This document shows, piece after piece, positions 12,634 to 19,541 of a stretch of DNA of 19,541 bases. The position numbers and the translations under genes were made by a program. The stretch spans positions 1-19,541 of the forward strand of contig JACQTH010000561.1 of NCBI GenBank assembly GCA_016210935.1, given 5' to 3'. Position 1 is the stretch's first letter. Every line of letters starts with the position of its first letter. Below the pieces are notes generated by a model, which was not told where the DNA came from, made no database searches, and saw only the letters and a program-made list of their open reading frames with translations. The DNA is from Acidobacteriota bacterium (GTDB taxonomy: Bacteria; Acidobacteriota; Vicinamibacteria; Vicinamibacterales; JACQTH01).

Positions 12634-13875
12634 TTGAAGAGGCGGGTCGTCGTTACGGGGATCGGGCTCGTGTCGCCCGTCGGGATTGGGACGCAAGCCA
12701 ACTGGGAGGCGCTTTGCGCGGGCCGGAGCGGCATCGGACCGATCACGCGGTTCGACGCGTCGCAGTTCTCGGCTCGCATCGCGGGCGAGGTGAAGGGCTT
12801 CGACCCGCTGCGGTTCATCGAGAAGAAAGATGTCAAGAAGATGGACATCTTCATCCAGTTCGCGATTGCCGCGTCACAGTTCGCGGTCGACGATGCCTGC
12901 TTCACGGTGACGCCCGGGAACGCCGACCGGGTCGGGGTCTTCATCGCCTCGGGGATCGGCGGGTTCACGACGATCGAGCGCGAGCATCGCGCGCTCATCG
13001 AGGGTGGTCCGCGGCGCATCTCGCCGTTTTTCATTCCGGCCGCCATCATCAACCTGGCCGCAGGGCAGGTGTCGATCCGGTTCGGCGCCAAGGGCCCGAA
13101 TTCCGCCACGTGCACCGCCTGTTCCGCCTCAGCCCATGCGATCGGGGACGCGTACGAGATCATCCGGCGCGACGATGCCGACGCGATGATTGCCGGCGGA
13201 TCGGAAGCCGCGATCACGCCGATGGGTGTCGGCGGGTTCGCGGCGATGCGCGCCCTGTCGACGCGGAACGACGAGCCCGAGCGCGCCAGCCGGCCGTTTG
13301 ATCGCGATCGCGACGGCTTCATCATGGGCGAGGGCTCGGGCGTCGTGCTCCTCGAGGAGCTCGAATCCGCGCGGCGCCGCGGCGTCAGGATCTACGCCGA
13401 GCTGGTGGGATACGGCATGTCCGCCGACGCCTACCACATCACCGCCCCGTCGGAAGACGGTGCGGGTGCGCTGCGGGTCATGCAGCGCACCCTCGAGAGC
13501 GCCGAGGTCGACCCGACGTCTGTCGATTACATCAACGCGCACGGGACGTCGACCCCCTTCAACGACAAGCTCGAGACGCTGGCGATCAAGCGCTGCTTCG
13601 GCCAGCACGCGCGCTCGCTGCACGTCTCGTCCACGAAGTCGATGACGGGACATCTGCTCGGCGCGGCCGGCGGGCTCGAAGCCGGCATCACGGCGCTCGC
13701 GGTGGCCCGGCAGCTGATGCCGCCCACGATCAATCTGGAGCACCCGGATCCGGAATGCGATCTCGATTACGTGCCTCATCGGGCGCGGCCCGCGACGATC
13801 CGCTACGCGTTGTCCAATTCCTTTGGCTTCGGCGGCACGAACGCGGCGCTGTTGTTGAAGAGGTATGAAGGGTAG
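12634..13875 (+). CDS. fabF: 3-oxoacyl-ACP synthase II FabF
   Basis: A condensing enzyme of 413 residues (the usual size) that extends acyl-ACP with malonyl-ACP. Active-site residues fall exactly at the E. coli FabF positions: Cys163 (TACSASAHAIG), His303 (NAHGTSTPFND), Lys335 and His340 (STKSMTGHLLGAAGG). GFGGTN at about 398-403 is present near the end. The start is TTG 12634, supported by GGAGG upstream. With no fabH in the operon, chain initiation must rest on a FabH encoded elsewhere or another enzyme. etfB follows 16 nt after the stop. Confidence 0.96.
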   Translation: MKRRVVVTGIGLVSPVGIGTQANWEALCAGRSGIGPITRFDASQFSARIAGEVKGFDPLRFIEKKDVKKMDIFIQFAIAASQFAVDDACFTVTPGNADRVGVFIASGIGGFTTIEREHRALIEGGPRRISPFFIPAAIINLAAGQVSIRFGAKGPNSATCTACSASAHAIGDAYEIIRRDDADAMIAGGSEAAITPMGVGGFAAMRALSTRNDEPERASRPFDRDRDGFIMGEGSGVVLLEELESARRRGVRIYAELVGYGMSADAYHITAPSEDGAGALRVMQRTLESAEVDPTSVDYINAHGTSTPFNDKLETLAIKRCFGQHARSLHVSSTKSMTGHLLGAAGGLEAGITALAVARQLMPPTINLEHPDPECDLDYVPHRARPATIRYALSNSFGFGGTNAALLLKRYEG

Positions 13876-13891
13876 CTGTCAGCTGATAGCT
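13874..13891. repeat. Near-palindrome joining fabF and etfB
   Basis: AGCTGTCAGCTGATAGCT spans from within the fabF stop codon to the base before the etfB ATG. It is self-complementary except at one pair. It leaves no room for a ribosome-binding site in front of etfB. Confidence 0.6.
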
Positions 13892-14656
13892 ATGAAACTC
13901 GCTGTCTGCATCAAACAGGTTCCCACCCGCGAGTGGCAGCCCCGATTGAACGACACGAAGACCTGGATTCGGGAGCAGGACGCCAGCTTCGAGATGAACG
14001 AGCCGGATGCGTATGCGCTCGAGGAGAGCCTGCGCTTGAAGGAGCGCCACGGCGGCGAGGTCGTCGTCTGTTCTGCGGGTCCCGCGCGGGTCGCGCAGGT
14101 CGTCCGCGAGGCGCTGGCTCGGGGCGCCGATCGGGCGATCCACGTCGAATCCGACGCCCTGGCCGGCGCCGACGCCTTCGTCGTGGCGGACGCGCTCGCG
14201 TCAGCGATGCGCGACGAGCGGTTCGATCTGATCCTGACCGGATTGCAGTCGGACGATCAGGGCTTTGGGCAGACCGGGGTCGTCTTGGCTGAACGGCTTG
14301 GGCTTCCGCACGCGACAATCATCATGGATGTGCAGATCCAGGATGGCGGCCTGAGGGTGAAGCGCGAGCTCGAGGGCGGCTGGTTCCAGTGGATCGGCAT
14401 GCCGCTTCCCGCGGTCCTGACGATCCAGAGCGGCATCAATCAATTGCGGTACGCGACGCTCAAGGGCATCATGGCCGCGAAGAAGAAGGAGATCCGCCGG
14501 GTGACGCCGGCGACCCCCGCGCCGGCGCGTCAGCGCATCGCGCGCCTGTACCTGCCGGAAAAGGGAAAGAACACCAGAGTGATTGGCGGCAGCGCCGGCG
14601 AAGCGGCCAAAGAGCTCGTCCGGCTGTTGCGGGATGAAGCCAGGGTCATCCAGTGA
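13892..14656 (+). CDS. etfB: Electron transfer flavoprotein beta subunit
   Basis: The 254-residue ETF beta subunit forms a heterodimer with EtfA and carries FAD electrons from acyl-CoA and other dehydrogenases. Family motifs are MKLAVCIKQVP at the start, NEPDAYALEE (36-45), LTGLQSDDQGFGQTG (115-129), which lies near the nucleotide site, and the end signature LRYATLKGIMAAKKKEIR (185-202). ATG 13892 starts the conserved KLAVCIKQVP. An earlier in-frame ATG at 13865, inside fabF, is rejected. Its stop overlaps the etfA GTG in a GTGA junction. Confidence 0.95.
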   Translation: MKLAVCIKQVPTREWQPRLNDTKTWIREQDASFEMNEPDAYALEESLRLKERHGGEVVVCSAGPARVAQVVREALARGADRAIHVESDALAGADAFVVADALASAMRDERFDLILTGLQSDDQGFGQTGVVLAERLGLPHATIIMDVQIQDGGLRVKRELEGGWFQWIGMPLPAVLTIQSGINQLRYATLKGIMAAKKKEIRRVTPATPAPARQRIARLYLPEKGKNTRVIGGSAGEAAKELVRLLRDEARVIQ

Positions 14657-15630
14657 TCCTTGTCATCGCCGAACAACAGCGCGGAAAGCTGAATCGCGCG
14701 ACGTGGGAAACGATCGCCACGGCGCAGCAAATGCCCGGCAGCCTCCCGATCACGGTGGCCATTGTTGGAGCCGAGCTCGGAAGCGTTTCAGGCGATCTGG
14801 CGCAGGCGGCGGTTGCCGGGATCGTGCTCATCGAAGATGCCGCGCTCGCGTCCTACACGCCTGACGGGGTCGTCCTGGCGCTCCATCAGCTCATCACCTC
14901 TCTGCGGCCGACGTATGTCCTGTTGCCGCATACGTATCAGACCCGCGATTTCGCCCCCAAGCTTGCGGCGCGTCTTGATCGCGCGCTCATTACCGATTGC
15001 GTGGCCATAAGGGTCGAGGCGGGACAGCCGGCGTTCGTGCGCCCGATGTTCCAGGGAAAGATGGTCGCCGACGTCCTGCCCGCAGGAGAGGCGCCGTATT
15101 TCGTGACGTGCCAGATTGGCGCGTTTCGCGCCGACGCCGCGGCGCGCGGCCAGGCGCCCGCGCCGATCCGGCGTGCCGACATCGCGATCGACGCGGGCGC
15201 GATTCGCCAGCGGCCGGAGGATCCATTTCAAGAAGCGAAACAGGCCGTCGACTTGTCCCAGGCCGAACGCATCGTCGCGGTGGGGCGTGGCATCAAGAGC
15301 CAGGAGAACCTGCAGCTCGTTCAGAGGCTGGCGTCCGCGCTCGGGGCTGAAGTCGCGGCGTCGCGTCCCATCTGCGATAACGGCTGGCTCCCGATGGAGC
15401 GGCAGATCGGCAGCTCGGGCCAGACCGTCGCGCCGAAGCTCTACCTGGCCCTCGGCATCTCTGGCGCGATTCAGCATCTCGTGGGGATGAAAGGATCGCG
15501 CACCATTGTCGCGGTGAACAAGGACGCCGACGCGCCGATCTTCGAAGTCGCCGATTACGGGATCGTCGGAGATCTGTTCGAGGTGGTCCCCGCCTTGATC
15601 GCCGAGCTCGAAAAGGGAACTGGTGCGTGA
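14653..15630 (+). CDS. etfA: Electron transfer flavoprotein alpha subunit
   Basis: A 325-residue ETF alpha subunit that binds FAD. The C-terminal FAD domain is clear: SRPICDNGWLPMERQIGSSG (237-256), QTVAPKLYLALGISGAIQHL, VAVNKDADAPIFEVADYGIVGDLFEVVPAL. The N-terminal domain is the usual less conserved part. The start is GTG 14653, overlapping the etfB stop; the end overlaps the ETF:quinone oxidoreductase start by 8 nt. Such tight coupling suggests equal production of all three proteins. Confidence 0.95.
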   Translation: MILVIAEQQRGKLNRATWETIATAQQMPGSLPITVAIVGAELGSVSGDLAQAAVAGIVLIEDAALASYTPDGVVLALHQLITSLRPTYVLLPHTYQTRDFAPKLAARLDRALITDCVAIRVEAGQPAFVRPMFQGKMVADVLPAGEAPYFVTCQIGAFRADAAARGQAPAPIRRADIAIDAGAIRQRPEDPFQEAKQAVDLSQAERIVAVGRGIKSQENLQLVQRLASALGAEVAASRPICDNGWLPMERQIGSSGQTVAPKLYLALGISGAIQHLVGMKGSRTIVAVNKDADAPIFEVADYGIVGDLFEVVPALIAELEKGTGA

Positions 15631-17272
15631 GACGCTGGAGGTCGATGTCCTGATTGTCGGCGCCGGGCCGGCGGGTCTGGCGGCGGCGCTTCGACTGAGC
15701 CAGCTTCACAGGCAACACGGCGACCCCCTTTCGATCGCGGTCCTGGAGAAGGGACGCGAGGCCGGCTCCCACATTCTTTCAGGCGCCGTGCTCGATCCGG
15801 GCAGCCTGCGCGAGCTCCTCCCCGACTACAAGGAGAAGGGGGCGCCGCTCGCGGCCGAGGTCCACATCGATCGCGTCTATTTCCTCACGCGCACCGGCGC
15901 GATTCGCTTCCCCATCACCCCGCCGCCGCTCCGCAATCACGGGCATTACGTGATCTCGCTGAGCCAGCTCGTCAAGTGGCTCGCGACCCTGGTGGAGGCC
16001 GAAGGCATCGATCTGTTCACCGGGTTCGCAGGGTCCGAGCTGCTGTTCGACGGCCAGAAGGTCATCGGCGTTCGCACCGGCGACCGTGGCATCGACAAAC
16101 ATCACCAGCAGAAGCCGACCTACGAGCCTGGGGTCGACATCCGTGCGAAAGTCACCATCCTGTCCGAGGGTGTCCGGGGCAGCCTGACAAAAAGCCTCGA
16201 TCGACGGCTGTCGCTGAGCCGCGGCCGGCAACCGCAGGTCTATGCCATCGGGATCAAGGAGCTGTGGGAGGTTCAACCCGGCCGCGTCGAGCCGGGAACG
16301 GTGATCCACACGATGGGCTATCCGCTCCGCATGGAGGAATTCGGGGGCGCGTTCATGTACGCGATGCCCGACAACCGGCTGTCGATCGGCTTCGTGACCG
16401 GCCTCGATTACAAGGACCCGATGTTCGATCCGCATGTCGCCTTCCAGCGACTCAAGGAGCATCGGCTCGTACGATCGCTGCTCGACGGGGGCCAGATGGT
16501 GCGATACGGCGCCAAGGCCCTGCCTGAAGGCGGGTGGCATGCGATCCCGCGCTGTTATGCCGATGGCGTGCTGATCGCGGGCGATGCCGGAGGCTATCTG
16601 AACTCACTGCGTCTGAAGGGCATTCACCTGGCGATCCGAACAGGGATGCTGGCGGCTCAGACGGCGTTCGACGCGGTTCGCGCGGGGGACACGTCGGCGG
16701 AACGGCTGCAGGCGTTCGAGGCCGCCGTGCACGCGAGCGACATCCGGCGAGAGCTGTACCCGGTGCGAAACGTTCATCAGAGTTTCGCGCATGGGTTGCT
16801 GGCGGGGTTGATGTATTCCGGGCTGTCGCTCGTCACCGGCGGATGGTGGATCAAGGATCCGATGCCGTCGCACGCCGGTCACGATCGGCTGGAGAAGATT
16901 CCTGAGTATTACGGCTCCGCTCCCGTACCGCAGGCGCCAGCCGGGTCGGTCAAGGTTGACAGACGGCTCACCTTCGACAAGCTGACGAACGTCCACTACT
17001 CCGGTACGCGGCACGAGGAAGATCAGCCGGCGCATCTTCTCGTGCAGACGGACGTCTGCCACACGATTTGCTCGGTGGAGTATGGGAACCCCTGCCAGAG
17101 GTTCTGTCCCGCGAACGTCTACGAAATCGTCGATGATGGCAGGTCCAGAACGCTCCAGATCAACGCGTCGAACTGCGTCCATTGCAAGACGTGCGACATC
17201 ATGGATCCCTATCAGGTCATCACCTGGGTGCCGCCCGAGGGCGGCGGCGGTCCGCAGTATGACGGGATGTGA
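15623..17272 (+). CDS. Electron transfer flavoprotein:quinone oxidoreductase
   Basis: A 549-residue membrane-associated flavoprotein that passes electrons from reduced ETF to the quinone pool. It has an FAD dinucleotide motif GAGPAG (13-18), LIAGDAGGYLN (317-327) of the second FAD segment, membrane-contact sequences in the middle, and a C-terminal 4Fe-4S ferredoxin-like region with C491, C495, C518, C521 and C524 (NCVHCKTCDIMDP). This is the one-chain mitochondrial-type enzyme, not the split FixC/FixX form. It overlaps etfA by 8 nt, so EtfAB is its direct partner. Because the window encodes menaquinone enzymes, the acceptor is probably menaquinone; that is inference. Confidence 0.95.
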   Translation: MRETLEVDVLIVGAGPAGLAAALRLSQLHRQHGDPLSIAVLEKGREAGSHILSGAVLDPGSLRELLPDYKEKGAPLAAEVHIDRVYFLTRTGAIRFPITPPPLRNHGHYVISLSQLVKWLATLVEAEGIDLFTGFAGSELLFDGQKVIGVRTGDRGIDKHHQQKPTYEPGVDIRAKVTILSEGVRGSLTKSLDRRLSLSRGRQPQVYAIGIKELWEVQPGRVEPGTVIHTMGYPLRMEEFGGAFMYAMPDNRLSIGFVTGLDYKDPMFDPHVAFQRLKEHRLVRSLLDGGQMVRYGAKALPEGGWHAIPRCYADGVLIAGDAGGYLNSLRLKGIHLAIRTGMLAAQTAFDAVRAGDTSAERLQAFEAAVHASDIRRELYPVRNVHQSFAHGLLAGLMYSGLSLVTGGWWIKDPMPSHAGHDRLEKIPEYYGSAPVPQAPAGSVKVDRRLTFDKLTNVHYSGTRHEEDQPAHLLVQTDVCHTICSVEYGNPCQRFCPANVYEIVDDGRSRTLQINASNCVHCKTCDIMDPYQVITWVPPEGGGGPQYDGM

Positions 17273-17274
17273 CT

Positions 17275-17309
17275 GGCTCCGGGCTTCAGGCTTCGGGCTC
17301 CGGGCCCGA
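17275..17309. repeat. Tandem GGCTNCG heptamers
   Basis: Five 7-nt units follow the ETF:quinone oxidoreductase stop: GGCTCCG GGCTTCA GGCTTCG GGCTCCG GGCCCGA. The reverse strand of the array at 4592-4626 carries nearly the same units, matching at 25 of 28 bases over four units. Here only one arm is seen, with no facing partner. It ends 5 nt before the ribosome-binding site of the next gene. Confidence 0.7.
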
Positions 17310-17325
17310 ATGTGGTGAGACTCGC

Positions 17326-18045
17326 GTGTGGAAGCTTGACAGCCCAAGCCAACCTAGCCCGCAGCCGGCTGTCGATTGGCGCTCTTCACGCCTGAAACGC
17401 TTCGAGGCCTGGGCGATTGCCGCGCTCGGCTACCCGCTGATAGCAGCGCTCGGCGCGACGCTTCGGTGGCGCGTCGAGGGGATGGAGCATCTCGACCGCA
17501 TCATCGCGACCGGACGGCAGCCGGTGATGGCGTTCTGGCACGGCCGCATCCTGCCGGCTACGTACTACTTCAGACGCCGTGGCATCGTCGTGATGACGAG
17601 CGAGAACTTCGACGGCGAGTGGATCGCGCGAATCATCGAGCGCTTCGGGTATGGCGCGGCCCGAGGGTCCACCAGCCGGGGCGCGCAGCGCGCGATGTTG
17701 CAGATGAAGCGGGCGATGGAAGCGGGGAAGCCGACAGGGTTTACGGTTGATGGTCCGCGCGGGCCGCTGCGGTCCGTTCAACCGGGAGCGGTGTGGCTGG
17801 CGCGCGCAACCTCGAACCCGATCTTGCCGTTTCATATCGAGGCTGCGCGTTCCTGGAGCCTGCGCAGCTGGGACCGGACACAGATTCCCAAGCCGTTTAC
17901 GACGCTGGCGCTGGCGATTGGTGAGCCAATCGGCGTGGTGCCGGAGGCGAGCGATGGCGAGCTCGAACGCCGCCGCCAGGAGCTCGAGGCCACACTTCAC
18001 CGGCTCGAGGAGAAAGCGCTCAGCATGCTGCAGAATTCTCGTTAG
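17326..18045 (+). CDS. DUF374 lysophospholipid acyltransferase-family protein
   Basis: A 239-residue protein of the DUF374 branch of the LPLAT superfamily, often encoded near lipid A or envelope genes and thought to acylate a lipid. It has a hydrophobic N-terminal segment (about 28-45, AWAIAALGYPLIAALGATL), the HGR motif at 72-74 (FWHGRILP) that replaces HxxxxD, SENFDGE (92-98), RGSTSRGA (113-120) and DGPRGP (142-147). GTG 17326 is preceded by GGTGAG at 17314-17319 with 6-nt spacing, which supports it. The longer frame from 17269 would translate the heptamer repeat. The substrate is unknown. Confidence 0.85.
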   Translation: MWKLDSPSQPSPQPAVDWRSSRLKRFEAWAIAALGYPLIAALGATLRWRVEGMEHLDRIIATGRQPVMAFWHGRILPATYYFRRRGIVVMTSENFDGEWIARIIERFGYGAARGSTSRGAQRAMLQMKRAMEAGKPTGFTVDGPRGPLRSVQPGAVWLARATSNPILPFHIEAARSWSLRSWDRTQIPKPFTTLALAIGEPIGVVPEASDGELERRRQELEATLHRLEEKALSMLQNSR

Positions 18046-18046
18046 T

Positions 18047-18072
18047 CTTCCGGCTGAAGCCGGAAGCCACGA
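18047..18072. repeat. Palindromic element between the acyltransferase and deacetylase genes
   Basis: CTTCCGGC (18047-18054) and GCCGGAAG (18059-18066) form a perfect 8-bp stem with loop TGAA, followed by CCACGA. The layout and most bases match the element inside deoB at 6293-6318 (loop TAAA, then CCACGA). It starts right after the acyltransferase stop and ends 4 nt before the next start codon. Confidence 0.75.
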
Positions 18073-18076
18073 CTCT

Positions 18077-19141
18077 ATGGCCATGTCTCTCGTTCTTCTT
18101 CACTCGCGGCGGTTCGCCGACCATCTGAATCCGCCCGGCCATCCTGAGAGGACTGAGCGGGCCGAAGTGATGGAGGTCGTGGCCGGCCGATTTCGCGAAC
18201 GGGGTGGCACGGTGGTCGCGCCACGCGCCGCGACGTGCGAGGAACTGCTTCGGGTTCACGCGGACGGGTACGTCGAGCGGATCGCCGCGACGAGCGGGCA
18301 GGCGACCGCGCTGGATCCCGACACCTATACCTCGCCTGATTCGTATGAAGTAGCGATCGTTGCCGCTGGCGCCGCCGCGCAGGCTGTTGATCTCGTGATG
18401 GGACCCGACGCGCGTGCCACGCGAGCGTTTGCGCTGGGGCGACCTCCGGGGCATCACGCGGAACGGGGCCGCGCGATGGGCTTTTGCCTGTTCAACAACG
18501 TCGCCGTCGCTGCCGCGCATGCGCTCGCCCTCGGCGCGCAGCGCGTGGCGATCGTGGACTACGACGTTCATCACGGAAACGGCACGCAGTGGATCTTCTA
18601 TGAAGATCCGCGCGTGCTGTATGTGTCGCTCCATCAGTTTCCCTTCTATCCCGGGACGGGCGACGCGACCGAGGTGGGACGCGGCGCGGGTCAGGGATTC
18701 ACGGTAAACGCCCCGTTCGAAGCCGGCGGAACGGACGAGGATTGGTCCCAGGTCTTCAGCGAGGCCCTGCTTCCGATCCTTCGGCAGTTTGCGCCTGACC
18801 TGCTGCTGGTGTCGGCGGGCTTCGATGCCCACGATCTCGATCCGCTGGCGGGCATGCGGCTGACGGCACGCGGGTACGGAAAGCTGACGGCGGATCTTTG
18901 CAGTGTGGCCGATTCGGTCTGCCGCGGACGGATGGTCCTGACGACCGAGGGCGGCTATCACCTCCAGGCGCTGACAGCCTGCCTTGAATGCGCGATTGAA
19001 GCACTGGCAGAGGGATCGAACCTCGGGCCGGCCCCCAAGGCCTCGCCGCTTCGGGACACGCCCAGCCACGGCCGGACCCGGCGAGGGTCCGAAACGCTTC
19101 AGGCCGTCCTGGCCGCCCAGAATCGCTTCTGGCAGCTCTGA
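18077..19141 (+). CDS. Histone-deacetylase-family (AcuC/HdaH-like) zinc hydrolase
   Basis: A 354-residue member of the arginase/deacetylase fold that removes acetyl groups from lysine or polyamine amides. The active site is complete: His pair H126/H127 (RPPGHHAERGRAMGFCLFNN), zinc ligands D163 and H165 (DYDVHHGNGT) and D250 (SAGFDAHDLDPLAGM), and the catalytic Tyr294 (TTEGGYH). HLNPPGHPERTER near the N-terminus is typical of bacterial members. ATG 18077 is used; ATG 18083 is equally possible and would shorten it by two residues. The last 45 or so residues (about 310-354) go beyond the core fold. The bacterial target, a protein lysine or a small acetylated molecule, is not known from sequence or neighbours. 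Confidence 0.9.
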   Translation: MAMSLVLLHSRRFADHLNPPGHPERTERAEVMEVVAGRFRERGGTVVAPRAATCEELLRVHADGYVERIAATSGQATALDPDTYTSPDSYEVAIVAAGAAAQAVDLVMGPDARATRAFALGRPPGHHAERGRAMGFCLFNNVAVAAAHALALGAQRVAIVDYDVHHGNGTQWIFYEDPRVLYVSLHQFPFYPGTGDATEVGRGAGQGFTVNAPFEAGGTDEDWSQVFSEALLPILRQFAPDLLLVSAGFDAHDLDPLAGMRLTARGYGKLTADLCSVADSVCRGRMVLTTEGGYHLQALTACLECAIEALAEGSNLGPAPKASPLRDTPSHGRTRRGSETLQAVLAAQNRFWQL

Positions 19142-19168
19142 GCCAGAATTGAGAAGATAGATCCACGC

Positions 19169-19541
19169 ATGGAATACAGGCCACAGTTGCTCGACCGCAA
19201 GTGGCAGGATCGCTGGACATCCAGCCGCGCGTTCGAGGTCGTCGTCGATCCCGCGAAGCCGAAATTCTATTGCCTCGAGATGTTCGCGTACCCCTCCGGG
19301 CACGCCCATGTCGGACACGTCCGCAACTACATCATCGGGGATGTGATCGCGCGCACGAACCGGATGCGCGGGTTCAACGTGCTCCATCCGTTTGGATGGG
19401 ACGCATTTGGACTTCCCGCGGAAAACGCTGCGATCAAAGAGGGAATCCATCCCGAAACGTCGACCTTCGCGAACATCGCGCACATGAAGGGGCAGCTCCA
19501 GCGGCTCGGCATCAGCTACGCCTGGGAACGCGAGCTCGCCA
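19169..19541 (+). CDS. leuS: Leucyl-tRNA synthetase, N-terminal part
   Basis: The first 124 residues of a class I aminoacyl-tRNA synthetase for leucine; the gene runs past the window end. Visible are the LeuS opening MEYRPQLLDRKWQDRW, the PSGHAHVGHVRNY region holding the HIGH-type ATP motif HVGH, and HPFGWDAFGLPAENAA, diagnostic for LeuS. ATG 19169 matches the usual N-terminus. It begins 28 nt after the deacetylase stop with only a weak GAGAAG upstream, so it may be cotranscribed. Confidence 0.95.
   Translation, partial: MEYRPQLLDRKWQDRWTSSRAFEVVVDPAKPKFYCLEMFAYPSGHAHVGHVRNYIIGDVIARTNRMRGFNVLHPFGWDAFGLPAENAAIKEGIHPETSTFANIAHMKGQLQRLGISYAWERELA

Noticed and set aside
17747..18076. Upstream extension of the deacetylase frame from 17747
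   Set aside because: It is an off-frame reading of the acyltransferase gene, and the conserved N-terminus (LVLLHS) starts at 18083 or just before.
18020..19483. A 487-codon open frame on the minus strand
   Set aside because: It lies exactly opposite the deacetylase and leuS genes, shows no domain and starts with the palindromic repeat. GC-rich codon bias leaves such mirror frames open.

Overview
This is a GC-rich, gene-dense bacterial window with almost every gene on the + strand. It reads as a free-living, respiring Gram-negative bacterium: it carries a TonB-type protein, hfq next to miaA, a menaquinone route, and an ETF with ETF:quinone oxidoreductase. The late menaquinone genes, in what looks like the futalosine (6-naphthoate) version, and the many short G-rich tandem repeats in the gaps suggest Acidobacteriota, perhaps Vicinamibacteria. 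That placement is inference from gene content and style; no rRNA is present to confirm it.

Layout. Positions 1-567 hold a broken hybrid sensor kinase: a kinase N-box runs directly into a receiver domain in another frame, with the ATPase domain missing between them. Positions 512-3448 hold a menaquinone block: an amidohydrolase (probable aminodeoxyfutalosine deaminase), a UbiA-family prenyltransferase and a MenG/UbiE methyltransferase. Positions 3588-5987 hold a TonB-like protein, a 29-residue membrane microprotein not found by ordinary gene callers, miaA and hfq. Positions 6122-8489 hold phosphopentomutase (deoB) and a dGTPase-like dNTP triphosphohydrolase, which can be consecutive steps in breaking down deoxynucleotides. 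Positions 8705-13875 hold a fatty-acid/phospholipid operon: yceD, rpmF, plsX, fabD, fabG, acpP, fabF. The order is the E. coli order, but fabH is absent. Positions 13892-17272 hold etfB, etfA and ETF:quinone oxidoreductase as one overlapping unit; its electrons probably go to the menaquinone made by the first block. Positions 17326-19141 hold a DUF374 lysophospholipid acyltransferase and a histone-deacetylase-family hydrolase, and the window ends inside leuS.

The most unusual theme is the DNA between genes. Most gaps of 50-220 bases are filled by an imperfect inverted repeat whose arms are themselves short tandem repeats (mostly 7-nt units; one locus has 9-nt and one 12-13-nt units). Each gap has its own sequence but the same architecture. 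Several arms match the G3N1-7 G-quadruplex pattern, with GGG runs exactly 7 nt apart at one locus. In three places this material lies inside genes: it encodes the C-terminal tail of the amidohydrolase, a loop in MenG, and an in-frame insertion of about 10-18 residues in phosphopentomutase. The phosphopentomutase element has a sister copy between two genes 11.7 kb away.

No tRNA, rRNA, CRISPR array, insertion sequence or phage gene was seen. No gap exceeds 300 bases.
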